Origin: JBFLVU01 sp964589625 | GTDB taxonomy: Bacteria; Acidobacteriota; UBA4820; DSQY01 | Direction of reading: 5' to 3' | Assembly (NCBI GenBank): GCA_964589625.1 | Contig: CAZPSH010000009.1 | Coordinates: 1 to 64,000 of the forward strand | DNA: 64,000 nucleotides | In this document: positions 55,033 through 63,166 of the stretch, one piece after another | Numbering within the stretch: position 1 is the first letter of the stretch | How the letters are laid out: every line of letters begins with the position of its first letter | Program-made: the position numbers and the translations under genes | Notes under the pieces: model-generated | What the model was told of the DNA's origin: nothing | Databases searched by the model: none | The model's input: the letters and a program-made list of their open reading frames with translations, nothing else

Positions 55033-56226
55033 TCAGGGGCCAACCCCGCCGCCTGCGGTGCCGGCCCGCGCGGAGGGGAGCGGCCGGTCCACCGTCACGC
55101 GCGCTCCCTGCCGCACTACCGTCAAATCCTTGCGCCGCTTCACGGCCTCGGAAAACTCCTCCGCTTCCCCTTCGCCGTCCCAGGCCGTCGTCCAGGTAAA
55201 GGCCCGGCCGCTCTCGGGCCCCTGGTACACCCGGTAGGAGTCCCCGGCCCAACCCGCCGCGGCCTTCCGGGCCTGCTCCTCCCCGGCGCCCCACTCGCCC
55301 AGGAGGATGCGTACGTTGAACTCCCCCCACACGCCCTGGGAGACCTCGACCCAGCCGGGTGGGAGCCCCGTGAAGGATGGGGCGGCCAGGTTCACCGGAG
55401 GGTCGGTGCGATTCAGGGCCTTCTCCGGGTGGAGCACCTGCTCCATGGAGCGCGGCGGGTTTCGGTAGAGGTCGTTGAGCGCCGCCACCCCACCTCTGTC
55501 CACTGCCGCTTGAACCAGGGCCAGCCCGGCCAGGTACCCCGCCAGGAGGTTGTCCTGGATGTAAGCGGGGGCCGACTGCCCGAGTAGTTCTCTCCCGAGG
55601 GCCAGGGAGCCCATGAAGTCGGCCGCCTCGGCCTGCCTCGCGGGGGAGAGCTTCAGGGCCCCGTACAGGTACCGCATCATGACCCAGGTCGCGTCCCCCT
55701 CCACCAGGCAGCGCGCCGCCGAAGCGCGGTCCTCGTTCTCCCGGTCCTCCATGGGCAGGTCCAGGAGCGGAAAGTGCTGGTCCACGAGCGCGTGCGCCAG
55801 CTCGTGAACCAGGAAGACGTCGGAGAGCGAAAAGCCCTCCACCTCCAGCCCCGCCAGAAGCTCCTCCTCCCCGAGCGGGGCCGCGCTCACATAAAGCACC
55901 TTGTCCCGGGGGTCGTAAAGCCCCGCCACCTGCTCCTCCAGCATGGCCTGGAGAACGGCGCGGAGGTTCATCTTGGGAGGGATCAGGTCGAAAGCTTTGA
56001 GGACAGCCTCGTTCTTCGGCCACTCGGCTTCCGGAAACTCCCGCGCCAATTCCCGCCTTACCACCGCGCGAAGCGCCTCCGGCTCCACCCTCCGGACGGG
56101 AACGGGCCGCAGAAAGGGAAGTCCGCGGAGGGCCTCCACTTGCTTCTGAAGGGCCGCGATGCGGTCCTGGGCCCCCCACGCCGAGAGAGACAGGAAAGCC
56201 AGGAGCACGAACCCCGCCTTGCGCAT
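55033..56226 (-). CDS. Exported zinc metalloprotease-like protein (HELAH)
   Basis: A 397-residue secreted protein of unknown family. A signal peptide (residues 1-19, cleaved near SAWGA) is followed by a helical segment, then the zinc-binding LVHELAHALVDQHF (141-154) and a downstream CLVEGDATWVM whose Glu (about 176) is a likely third ligand, giving a gluzincin-like arrangement. The C-terminal part (about 280-390) resembles no domain I recognise. No strong ribosome site precedes ATG 56226. It lies 52 bases before purC. Confidence 0.72.
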   Translation of the reverse strand: MRKAGFVLLAFLSLSAWGAQDRIAALQKQVEALRGLPFLRPVPVRRVEPEALRAVVRRELAREFPEAEWPKNEAVLKAFDLIPPKMNLRAVLQAMLEEQVAGLYDPRDKVLYVSAAPLGEEELLAGLEVEGFSLSDVFLVHELAHALVDQHFPLLDLPMEDRENEDRASAARCLVEGDATWVMMRYLYGALKLSPARQAEAADFMGSLALGRELLGQSAPAYIQDNLLAGYLAGLALVQAAVDRGGVAALNDLYRNPPRSMEQVLHPEKALNRTDPPVNLAAPSFTGLPPGWVEVSQGVWGEFNVRILLGEWGAGEEQARKAAAGWAGDSYRVYQGPESGRAFTWTTAWDGEGEAEEFSEAVKRRKDLTVVRQGARVTVDRPLPSARAGTAGGGVGP

Positions 56227-56294
56227 GGGGGCATTGTCCCATCGGGGCCTCGGGCGGTCAACTTCGGCCTCCCGGCGGGGACCGGACAATCGAG

Positions 56295-56319
56295 AAGGCG
56301 GGCCCTCGGGCCCGCCTTT
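56295..56319 (-). terminator. Terminator-like hairpin after the redox cluster
   Basis: AAGGCGGGCC/GGCCCGCCTT form a 10-base-pair stem with a CTCG loop, about 30 bases past the octaheme cytochrome stop on the minus strand. Only a short T/C stretch follows on either strand. Confidence 0.6.
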
Positions 56320-56347
56320 CGAAACGGCAAGGGGTCGGAAGAGGAGG

Positions 56348-57781
56348 CTATTTCTTCGGGCCTGCAGGCTTCGCGGCGGCGGCCAGCCTCTCCATGAGGG
56401 GATCGCCGTCGTAACCGAGCGCCCTCCAGTCCATGCGCTTTCCCGTATCGTGGCAGTCCAGGCATCCCAGGGCCTGCTTCGCCGGGACCACCTCGTGGTA
56501 GATGCCCATGTAGCGGACCGTATCCACCCAGAAGTACCGGGCGTCGCGGACGCCGTAGGTCACCTCGGCCGCTCCGCGGATCGCCTCGTCCAGCTTCCCG
56601 TTTCCGAAGAAGGCCTCCACTTCGATGGGTAGGATGTACTGCTTGCCTTCAAGCACCGGCATGCGGCCCCGGTGCAGCTTGAAGGGGTAGATGCGCGCCT
56701 TCGGGTCCTTCCGGCTCCCCTCGGGGGCCATCATGCCAACGGTGCCGTCGGCGTTTTTCTGGATGGGATGGCCCGGCAGGAGGGCCCGCGTCTTGCCGTT
56801 GTACCAGGCGTAAACGGGGGCCACGTCCTTCTGGAGGGTGATGGTGGCGCTGTACTTGTCTTTCTCCGCGTCGTAGGAGGGTTTGGACCAGTCCCGGACC
56901 ATGTCCGTTGCGTCGGCCTTGGCGAAGGTGGGGATGTGGCATGAGGCGCAGGCCACGCGCGCGGCGTGGGCGTTGAGGATCTGAGAGGCGTGCGGCTTGC
57001 CCCCGTGGCACTCCTCCGTGTCGCAGGAGAGGGGCTTGGAGGGAAGGTCCGTGCCCGAGAGGTCGGCACCCCGGCCCCGGACCCGGTGGTCCTCGCCGGC
57101 GTGGCAGTCCACACAGCTCAGGCCCACACCGTCCTGGGCCATGTGTACGTCGAAGTCACGGGAGCACTCGGTGAGGGCATATTCCAGATCGCCTCGCTTG
57201 AAGTTGGGACCGCCCCCGGAACCCGCGTGGCAGCGCAGGCAGGTGGCGAGGGTCGGCATGCCGATGCGCTTGGCCACCGAATCGAGGCCTTCGGGGTTCT
57301 TCCAGAGGATGGGCCGCCATTCCCAGCCGCCCTTTCCGTTGTCGTACAGGCTACGTTGGTAGCCCCGGGCGTGGCACATGAGGCAGTCGATGTTCTCGAG
57401 CTGTTCCGGAGTGATCTTGTCCGCGGGCAGGAGGCCCAATCCAGCGTGGCACTTCGAGCATCCCTGGGCCAGCAGGTCCCCCCGGGAGTTCCGGGTCTCG
57501 CCGATCCAGTTCTTCACCGGGTTGGTGCAGAAGTCGTTGATGGTGTTGATCTTGCCCAGGCTCTTCCCGTCCGAGTTCACCACGTCGGGGGCCTGCCCCC
57601 GCCACTGGTAGTGCTGGGAGTGGAAGAAGGACTCGGCTTCCTTCTGGTGGCACTGGAGGCAGGTCTTCGTCCCCTCATAGTGGTCGAAGTACTTCTGGTG
57701 GGTGTACTCCTTCCCGGCCGCGGCCGCCGCGGTCGCGGCGGCCAGGGCCAGAAGGAGCGAGCAGAGGGCGAGGCGCCGCAT
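56348..57781 (-). CDS. Octaheme c-type cytochrome (OTR/tetrathionate reductase-like family)
   Basis: Exported multiheme cytochrome, 477 residues. After a signal peptide (1-22) there are seven CXXCH sites (41, 108, 133, 181, 223, 278, 440) and one CX4CH (CDTEECH, 253-259), giving eight hemes. Segments such as INDFCTNPVKNW before CSKCH, NIDCLMCH, FDVHMAQDG before CVDCH, VYAWYNG and the ending MDWRALGYDGDP match my memory of octaheme tetrathionate-reductase (OTR) relatives. That family reduces tetrathionate, nitrite or hydroxylamine in vitro; the physiological substrate here is unknown. It lies 7 bases after the DUF3373 gene and is in one operon with it. Confidence 0.85.
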   Translation of the reverse strand: MRRLALCSLLLALAAATAAAAAGKEYTHQKYFDHYEGTKTCLQCHQKEAESFFHSQHYQWRGQAPDVVNSDGKSLGKINTINDFCTNPVKNWIGETRNSRGDLLAQGCSKCHAGLGLLPADKITPEQLENIDCLMCHARGYQRSLYDNGKGGWEWRPILWKNPEGLDSVAKRIGMPTLATCLRCHAGSGGGPNFKRGDLEYALTECSRDFDVHMAQDGVGLSCVDCHAGEDHRVRGRGADLSGTDLPSKPLSCDTEECHGGKPHASQILNAHAARVACASCHIPTFAKADATDMVRDWSKPSYDAEKDKYSATITLQKDVAPVYAWYNGKTRALLPGHPIQKNADGTVGMMAPEGSRKDPKARIYPFKLHRGRMPVLEGKQYILPIEVEAFFGNGKLDEAIRGAAEVTYGVRDARYFWVDTVRYMGIYHEVVPAKQALGCLDCHDTGKRMDWRALGYDGDPLMERLAAAAKPAGPKK

Positions 57782-57788
57782 GGGGCCC

Positions 57789-59507
57789 CTAGAACCTCAC
57801 GCTCATGGAGAGGGTGGCGACGCCGGCGCTGGAGTAGGTGGGGAAGCCCAGAACGGGATTGGAGTCGAGCTTCTGGGGCGCCCCGATGTGCCACCCGGAA
57901 CCCGAGTATTCGTAGTCGTAGTAGGTGTAGTCGAGCTTGAGCTGGAAGCGCTTGTTGATGCGGTGGAGCAGATAGGCCTCCCAGACGTCGCCACGGGTGT
58001 TGGTCTTGGCGGCGAGGATGTCGTCCTGGGCCGGCGTGAAGTTGAACCAGTACTTGGAGCCGTGGTTGTACTCGAGGCCGATGCTGGTGGCCTTGTTGGC
58101 GAAGTTGTAGCGGCCGCCCACGTAGATCATGGACCCGGAATGAGACTCGGGGGTCTCGAAGGGATCGCAGAAAAGGCCGCCGAAGGGCGTCGTGACGTTG
58201 TCGGGGCGGCTCTTGACCCAGTTCACGTTGGCGAACCAGTCGAAGGGCCCGTCTGTGCGCTGGACCAGGAGGCCCGCGAGGTCCATGTCTCCGAGGTTGG
58301 CGGCCGGGGAATAGCGCATCACCACGGGGCCAGCGATGGTGGCGCCCGTGACGGGGTTGTTGGGAAGGACGATGAGGCCGTTGAAGCCGTCGGTCACGTT
58401 GAAGGCTCGCGCCACGGTGGTCTGGACGAGGGTCTTCTCGGTGCTCCAGATGTCCCAGTTGACGCCGAGGAACTGGGCGTCCTTGAGCCGATCCGCGGGT
58501 TGCTGAAGCTGTTCCCCGTTGCCCCATCCGCTCTCATACGCCAGGCCGTAACAGAGGCGGAAGGTGGAGTTCTCGTTGATGTGCCACCCGGCCGTGATGC
58601 CGTCGAACTGCAAGTCGATGAGGGCACCCATGGGCGTCCCGGCGCGCAGTTCGCCCTGCCGCAGATTCAGGGGCGGGCCGCTGGTGGAGGGCCGGCGCCC
58701 GATGGAGAGGTAGATGGGCTTGCCGCCGATGTTGTTCCAGGTGAAATAGGCGCGCTCCACGCGGAGGGCGTCGGAGTTGGGAACGCCCGTGGTGTTGCCG
58801 TCGAGGGCGAAACTGTTGGATTGGCCGTTGAACATTTGGACGCCCGTGGAGTCGCCCCAGGTCTTGTACATGGAAAGGCGTCCCGAGAAGGTCACGTCCT
58901 TGGCTACGTCGGCCTCCATGCTCAGGCGCAGGCGGTTGGTGTAAAGGATGCTGTTGTTCCAGTCGTACCCCGGACGGGCGGCGTAGGGCGCCAGCGAAGC
59001 CATCAGCATCTGCTGCATTTGGGGGGAGAACATCCCCATGGTCTTCTTGAGCTGGTCGAAGGTAAGGTGGTCGGTGAAGTAGAGGTAGTCGCTGTAGTGG
59101 CTGGCGATGAGGGATTGCACCGCGCCGGGATTGGGTGGGAGCATTCCCGTGGCGCCGTAATAAAAGAGCGTGTTCACCACCATGTTCTGCATGGCCATTC
59201 CGTCCACGTAGGCCGGGATGGAGCTATCGATGGAGTGGGTCTCGAAGCGGAAGTCGCCGCCCCAGCGGATCCGGTCCAGCGCGTCGTTCTTCTCCACGGA
59301 GTCGAGCCGCTTGCCCATCTCCTTGAGTTCCTGCCGGATGGCCTGCACGTCTGCGCTGGCCGCCGGCGCCTTGGACGCTTCGATCTGGCTCAGACGCTGC
59401 TCCAGTTCCGCCAGGCGGCGGCGCATGGCCTCCACCTCGTCGCCCGACTGAGCCCAGCCGAGCACGGAAAAAACCGCCGCCGCGAGCACCGCGAAAATTC
59501 GTTTCAT
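57789..59507 (-). CDS. DUF3373 family outer-membrane beta-barrel protein
   Basis: A 572-residue barrel protein. A signal peptide (AAAVFSVLGWAQ) is followed by a coiled coil of two heptad blocks (about residues 22-70), as in trimeric porins, and then alternating beta-strand sequence with the family segment RAYFTWNNIGGKPIYLSIGR. It ends in Phe (SMSVRF), the usual barrel signal. ATG 59507 follows AAGGAG. Flanked by two cytochrome genes, it may let substrates pass or host a transmembrane electron conduit; the latter is speculative. Confidence 0.83.
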   Translation of the reverse strand: MKRIFAVLAAAVFSVLGWAQSGDEVEAMRRRLAELEQRLSQIEASKAPAASADVQAIRQELKEMGKRLDSVEKNDALDRIRWGGDFRFETHSIDSSIPAYVDGMAMQNMVVNTLFYYGATGMLPPNPGAVQSLIASHYSDYLYFTDHLTFDQLKKTMGMFSPQMQQMLMASLAPYAARPGYDWNNSILYTNRLRLSMEADVAKDVTFSGRLSMYKTWGDSTGVQMFNGQSNSFALDGNTTGVPNSDALRVERAYFTWNNIGGKPIYLSIGRRPSTSGPPLNLRQGELRAGTPMGALIDLQFDGITAGWHINENSTFRLCYGLAYESGWGNGEQLQQPADRLKDAQFLGVNWDIWSTEKTLVQTTVARAFNVTDGFNGLIVLPNNPVTGATIAGPVVMRYSPAANLGDMDLAGLLVQRTDGPFDWFANVNWVKSRPDNVTTPFGGLFCDPFETPESHSGSMIYVGGRYNFANKATSIGLEYNHGSKYWFNFTPAQDDILAAKTNTRGDVWEAYLLHRINKRFQLKLDYTYYDYEYSGSGWHIGAPQKLDSNPVLGFPTYSSAGVATLSMSVRF

Positions 59508-59537
59508 GGCCTCGTTCTCCTTCGTCACGAGGCGGCC

Positions 59538-59906
59538 TCAGCCGCAGGTCATGGGGTGCTCGGAGTCGGCCGCGTGATCGACGATCCACTCCCGAAGGAC
59601 CTTCAGCATGTCGGGCGTGATCGCCTCGGTGACGGGTTTGTTTCCGTGGGCGGTATCGTTGACCGCTTGGTGCGCAGCAAGGTACTTTGTTTCGAAGAAG
59701 CGCTCCCACTGGTCGCCGATGAGGGTCATGGGCGTGTACTCTCCCGCTTTTGCTCCCTCCGCATGACAGGGTTTGCAGTACTCCTTGAAAAGCGACTTCC
59801 CATCGGCGGGGCCATCCTTGGCAAAGGCCAAAACCGCCAGGAGAGCCAGCCCCGCCACCCAGGCGACTCGGTGGGGGATATGCCCTTCTCCATTCCGCTT
59901 CAGCAT
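59538..59906 (-). CDS. Monoheme cytochrome c
   Basis: A 122-residue exported cytochrome c with a signal anchor (about residues 14-29), one heme site CKPCH (44-48) and a likely Met axial ligand (a Met in the YTPMTLIG segment). It ends HPMTCG. ATG 59906 follows AAGGAGG at good spacing. It is the first gene of the three-gene redox operon and is a plausible electron carrier to the octaheme enzyme. Confidence 0.85.
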   Translation of the reverse strand: MLKRNGEGHIPHRVAWVAGLALLAVLAFAKDGPADGKSLFKEYCKPCHAEGAKAGEYTPMTLIGDQWERFFETKYLAAHQAVNDTAHGNKPVTEAITPDMLKVLREWIVDHAADSEHPMTCG

Positions 59907-60514
59907 TCATGCCTCCTTGCTCGACCGCGACGCGCGGCATCAGAGACAATGCTACACACTTTATTGTCTTATAGTAAAGAACACCAATAGGAGCGCTTTG
60001 CGCACTGGGTGATTTCCCCCTCTCCTTGCGCTGCCTATGTTTGCCCTCCTTGGCTTCTGCGGCCCGACCGGAGGGATGAGGCCCAGGAGGGTGCGAGATT
60101 ACCCGATCCGGGAGTTTAGGTGCCTCTGAAACCGAGGCGCGAAGCAGGATTCACTCCCGCCGGAGCGCAATCTCCTACGGGTGGGGGAACAGCGGCGCGA
60201 CCGGAGGGAGCCGAGCGCAAAGGGGGGAGGGCAGAGCCCCTCCCCCCTCCCGTGGCTGGCCCTTTGCTATACAGAGCGGCAAAACTGACGAAAAGAGACG
60301 ACGCCCCTTCTCGCGCCAATTCCATCGCCTTTTCCCACGCGCCTTCTCCGCGAAAGCCTCCGAAGAAGGAGCCTGAGGAAGCGGGGTCCGCATATCTATG
60401 CCCAGCCAGCCGCATGATCGCGACTCCATCCAGGCACCCCACGTCCACAAAAGGGTCAAAGGCGAGGGGGCGGACTGGATGTCCCGTCCGGCCTTGTCCT
60501 TTTTCTTCAGGGGG
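59907..60514. other. Noncoding spacer with AT-rich promoter region and repeat copy
   Basis: About 600 bases without a convincing gene; open frames here have no recognisable sequence or conserved starts. Bases 59940-60000 are conspicuously AT-rich and contain TATAAG- and TAGCAT-like boxes on the minus strand, a likely promoter for the cytochrome operon. A perfect 10-base-pair hairpin (60222-60231 with 60238-60247) precedes the exact 13-mer ATACAGAGCGGCA (60269-60281). CGACCGGAGGGA occurs twice in the first half. Confidence 0.55.
60222..60281. repeat. Hairpin plus 13-base motif, second copy of dispersed element
   Basis: The GGGGGGAGGG/CCCTCCCCCC stem with a 6-base loop is followed after 21 bases by ATACAGAGCGGCA. 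The 13-mer is identical to the copy at 49349, which also has a short GC palindrome just upstream. Both copies are in gene-free spacers. Confidence 0.5.
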
Positions 60515-60997
60515 TCAGTCCGGCTGGGCCTCATCGAGGAGGACCACGGCGTGGCAGGCCACGGCCTCCCCCCGGCCGATGTCGCCGAGCCCCTCCGCCG
60601 TTTTGGCCTTCACGCTGACCCGCGAGGGATGCACTTCGAGGAGCTGGGCCAGGCGCTGCCGGAGGGCGTCCCGGTAGGGCCCGATCTTGGGGGCTTCCGC
60701 GATGACGGTGACGTCCGCGTTGCCCACGCGGAGTCCCACGCTCTGGATCTTCGCCACGACGTGTGCCAGGAGGTCCGCACTGTCGGCCCCCTTCCAGCGA
60801 GGGTCCGAATCCGGGAAGTGCGCGCCGATGTCCCCCAGGGCCGCGGCGCCCAGGAGGGCGTCCGTCACGGCGTGCAAGAGGACGTCCCCGTCCGAATGGC
60901 CCGCGGGGCCCTTGTCGTGGGGGAGCGTGAGCCCGCCGAGCCGAAAGGGGCGCTCCTCCACCAGCCGATGCACGTCCCATCCGTGGCCGATCCTCAT
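60515..60997 (-). CDS. ispF: 2-C-methyl-D-erythritol 2,4-cyclodiphosphate synthase
   Basis: MEP-pathway cyclase forming a zinc-containing trimer. The 160-residue protein has the metal site GHGWDVHRL (Asp8, His10), GHSDGDVLLHAVTDALLGA (His of the third ligand) and the late KAKTAEGLGDIGRGEA motif. ATG 60997 overlaps the ispD stop by 4 bases, so both are coupled. Confidence 0.96.
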   Translation of the reverse strand: MRIGHGWDVHRLVEERPFRLGGLTLPHDKGPAGHSDGDVLLHAVTDALLGAAALGDIGAHFPDSDPRWKGADSADLLAHVVAKIQSVGLRVGNADVTVIAEAPKIGPYRDALRQRLAQLLEVHPSRVSVKAKTAEGLGDIGRGEAVACHAVVLLDEAQPD

Positions 60998-61698
60998 GGG
61001 CGTCCTCCCAGGAGAAGCGCTTCCAGAAGCGCGAAATCCTCCTCGTAGGTGACCTTGATGTTCTTGGAAGTCCCCGTTACCCAAACGACGTCCCCGCCGG
61101 CGTGCCGGACGTAGGAGGCGTCGTCGGTGCCCTCGAAGCCCTCCTCGACCCCGCGCTCGTAAGCCTCCCGCAGGACCTCGTAGGGAAAGGCCTGGGGAGT
61201 GAGGGCGCGCACCAGGCTCCGGCGATCCGCCACCTCCTCGAGGCGCCCGTCCTCCGAGACCCTCCAGAGGGTGTCCACGGCGCGCGCCGCCAGGATGGCC
61301 CCCTGATGGCCCGGCAAGGCCTCCAAAAGGACCCTGGTTTCTTCCGCCGACACGATGGGGCGGGCGGCGTCGTGGACGAGGACCACGTCGGGACGGTCCG
61401 CCTCCAGGGCGCGCAGGACGGCCAGGGCCGAGCGCGCTCGCGTGATCCCGCCCTGCACGCATCCCCTGTAGACGCGGAGGGAGTGGAGGTCCATGATTTC
61501 GTTGAGGGTCGCGCGGTGCTCGGCGGGAACGGCCACCCGGAGCGTGAGGACCTCCGGCATGGCGTCGAAGGCCTCCAGGGCGTGCAGGATGAGGGGTTTT
61601 CCCAGGACGGCCCGAAAGGGCTTGGGCAGGTTGCCTCCGGCCCGGACACCCATGCCGCCGGCCAGGACGGCCACAGAGACCCGCAGAGCCCCCGCCAT
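60994..61698 (-). CDS. ispD: 2-C-methyl-D-erythritol 4-phosphate cytidylyltransferase
   Basis: Transfers CMP to methylerythritol phosphate. The 234-residue protein has the nucleotidyltransferase loop LAGGMGVRAGGNLPKPF, the VLVHDAARPIV motif and the GTDDASYV segment near the C-terminus. ATG 61698 follows GAGGGGACC; the longer open frame runs into frr antisense sequence. ispF follows immediately. Confidence 0.95.
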   Translation of the reverse strand: MAGALRVSVAVLAGGMGVRAGGNLPKPFRAVLGKPLILHALEAFDAMPEVLTLRVAVPAEHRATLNEIMDLHSLRVYRGCVQGGITRARSALAVLRALEADRPDVVLVHDAARPIVSAEETRVLLEALPGHQGAILAARAVDTLWRVSEDGRLEEVADRRSLVRALTPQAFPYEVLREAYERGVEEGFEGTDDASYVRHAGGDVVWVTGTSKNIKVTYEEDFALLEALLLGGRP

Positions 61699-61745
61699 GG
61701 TCCCCTCCCCCGCGGTCCCGTGCCCGGGGAGCCGCCTCCGGAGAC

Positions 61746-62303
61746 CTACACCTCCATGATGTCCGCCTCCTTCTTGGTGACGGACTGGGTGATTTCCTCG
61801 ATGGTCCGGTCGTGGAGCTTCTGGATCTCCTCGAAGCCCTTGTCCCGGTCGTCCTCGGAGATCTCCTTGGATTTTTCCTTCTTCTCGAGGACTCCCCGTG
61901 CCTCGTGACGGACGTGGCGCACCGCCACTTTCCCCTTCTCCCCGAGCTCCCGGGCCCGCTTGCAGAGTTCCTTGCGGCGCTCCTCCGTGAGTTGGGGAAC
62001 GGGAAGGCGGATGACCCGGCCGTCGTTGGAGGGCGTCATCCCCAGGTTGGCCTCCAGGATGGCCTTCTCGATGAGCGGGATTTGCTTGGGGTCCCAGGGT
62101 TGGATGACCATGAGCCGGGGTTCGGGCACCGAGAGGGTGGCCACCTGGTTGAGGGCCGTCTTGGTCCCGTAGTAGTCCACCTTCACGGGTTCCAGTATGG
62201 CAAGGCTGGCCTTGCCGGTCCGGATGGATGCGAGGTCGTGCCGGGTGGCCGCCAGGGTCGATTTCAGCTTCTCTTCCACGTCCTTGAGGATTGCCTTGAC
62301 CAT
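61746..62303 (-). CDS. frr: Ribosome recycling factor
   Basis: Splits post-termination ribosomes together with EF-G. The 185-residue protein has the expected pattern: an N-terminal helix with LASIRTGKAS, VDYYGTKTALNQVATL, LMVIQPWD, GMTPSNDGRVIRLPVPQLTEERR, and a helical C-terminus. ATG 62303 follows GGGGGAGGACG. It lies in the common order tsf-pyrH-frr. Confidence 0.97.
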   Translation of the reverse strand: MVKAILKDVEEKLKSTLAATRHDLASIRTGKASLAILEPVKVDYYGTKTALNQVATLSVPEPRLMVIQPWDPKQIPLIEKAILEANLGMTPSNDGRVIRLPVPQLTEERRKELCKRARELGEKGKVAVRHVRHEARGVLEKKEKSKEISEDDRDKGFEEIQKLHDRTIEEITQSVTKKEADIMEV

Positions 62304-62364
62304 GTTCGTCCTCCCCCAAATGCCGTCTGCGTCGCGGCCATTATGGACGGACTCGGGGCCCCCT

Positions 62365-63093
62365 TCAACCCCGGGGGCCGTCCGCGACGAGGGTCCCGAT
62401 GATCTCCCCCTCCACGAGCCTGCGGATGTTGCCACGGGCAAACAGGTCAAAGACCCGGATGGGAATGTGGTTCTCCATGCAGAGGCTGATGGCCGTCGCG
62501 TCCATGACCCGGAGCCCCTGCTCCAGGGCCTCGAGGTACGTGATGGAGTCGTATTTCCGGGCGGCGGGATCCTTCAGAGGATCCGCCGAGTAGACCCCAT
62601 CCACCTTCGTGGCTTTGAGGAGGAGTTCCGCCTTCACCTCGATGGCCCGCAGCGCGGCCGCCGAATCCGTCGTGAAGTACGGATTCCCCGTCCCCGCGGC
62701 GAAGATGACGATGCGGCCCTTCTCGAGGTGGCGGATGGCTCTTCTCCGGATGTAGGGCTCCGCGATGGCGTCCATGGCGATGGCCGTTTGCAGGCGCGTG
62801 CTGACGCCCCTCTTTTCCAGGGCGTCCTGAAGGGCGAGCCCGTTCATGATCGTGGCCAACATGCCCATGTAGTCCGCCGTCACGCGGTCCAGACCCATGC
62901 CGTCCCCGAGGGAGCCCCGGAAGATGTTCCCGCCGCCCACCACGACGCACACGGAGACGCCCATGGAGTGGATCTCGACCACCTCTTGGGCCACGGTGCC
63001 CACGGCCGCCGGGTCGATGCCGTAGCCCTCGGGCCCCATGAGGGCCTCACCGGACAGCTTCAACAGGATCCTCTTGTAGACGGGCTCGGCCAT
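62365..63093 (-). CDS. pyrH: UMP kinase
   Basis: Hexameric bacterial UMP kinase of the amino-acid-kinase fold, 242 residues. It shows KRILLKLSGEAL at the N-terminus, VVVGGGNIFRG, the ADYMGMLATIMNGLALQD segment, GTGNPYFTTDSAAALRA, and KVDGVYSADP. ATG 63093 follows AGGGGAG. A terminator separates it from tsf, so it may also have its own promoter. Confidence 0.96.
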   Translation of the reverse strand: MAEPVYKRILLKLSGEALMGPEGYGIDPAAVGTVAQEVVEIHSMGVSVCVVVGGGNIFRGSLGDGMGLDRVTADYMGMLATIMNGLALQDALEKRGVSTRLQTAIAMDAIAEPYIRRRAIRHLEKGRIVIFAAGTGNPYFTTDSAAALRAIEVKAELLLKATKVDGVYSADPLKDPAARKYDSITYLEALEQGLRVMDATAISLCMENHIPIRVFDLFARGNIRRLVEGEIIGTLVADGPRG

Positions 63094-63123
63094 GGCGACT
63101 CCCCTCTCTCCGTGCGGGCCATG

Positions 63124-63148
63124 AAAAAGGGCGGCCCATGGGCCGCCC
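63124..63148 (-). terminator. Palindromic intrinsic terminator after tsf
   Basis: GGGCGGCC/GGCCGCCC with a CATG loop is followed, in the minus-strand direction, by five T. It falls between the tsf stop (63167) and the pyrH start (63093) and would end or attenuate tsf transcripts. Confidence 0.85.
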
Positions 63149-63166
63149 TCGGGTTTCGCGCGACGG

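Noticed and set aside
60120..60677. Possible small gene in the spacer before ispF
   Set aside because: The 185-codon frame overlaps ispF, has no ribosome site or recognisable sequence, and runs through the hairpin repeat.
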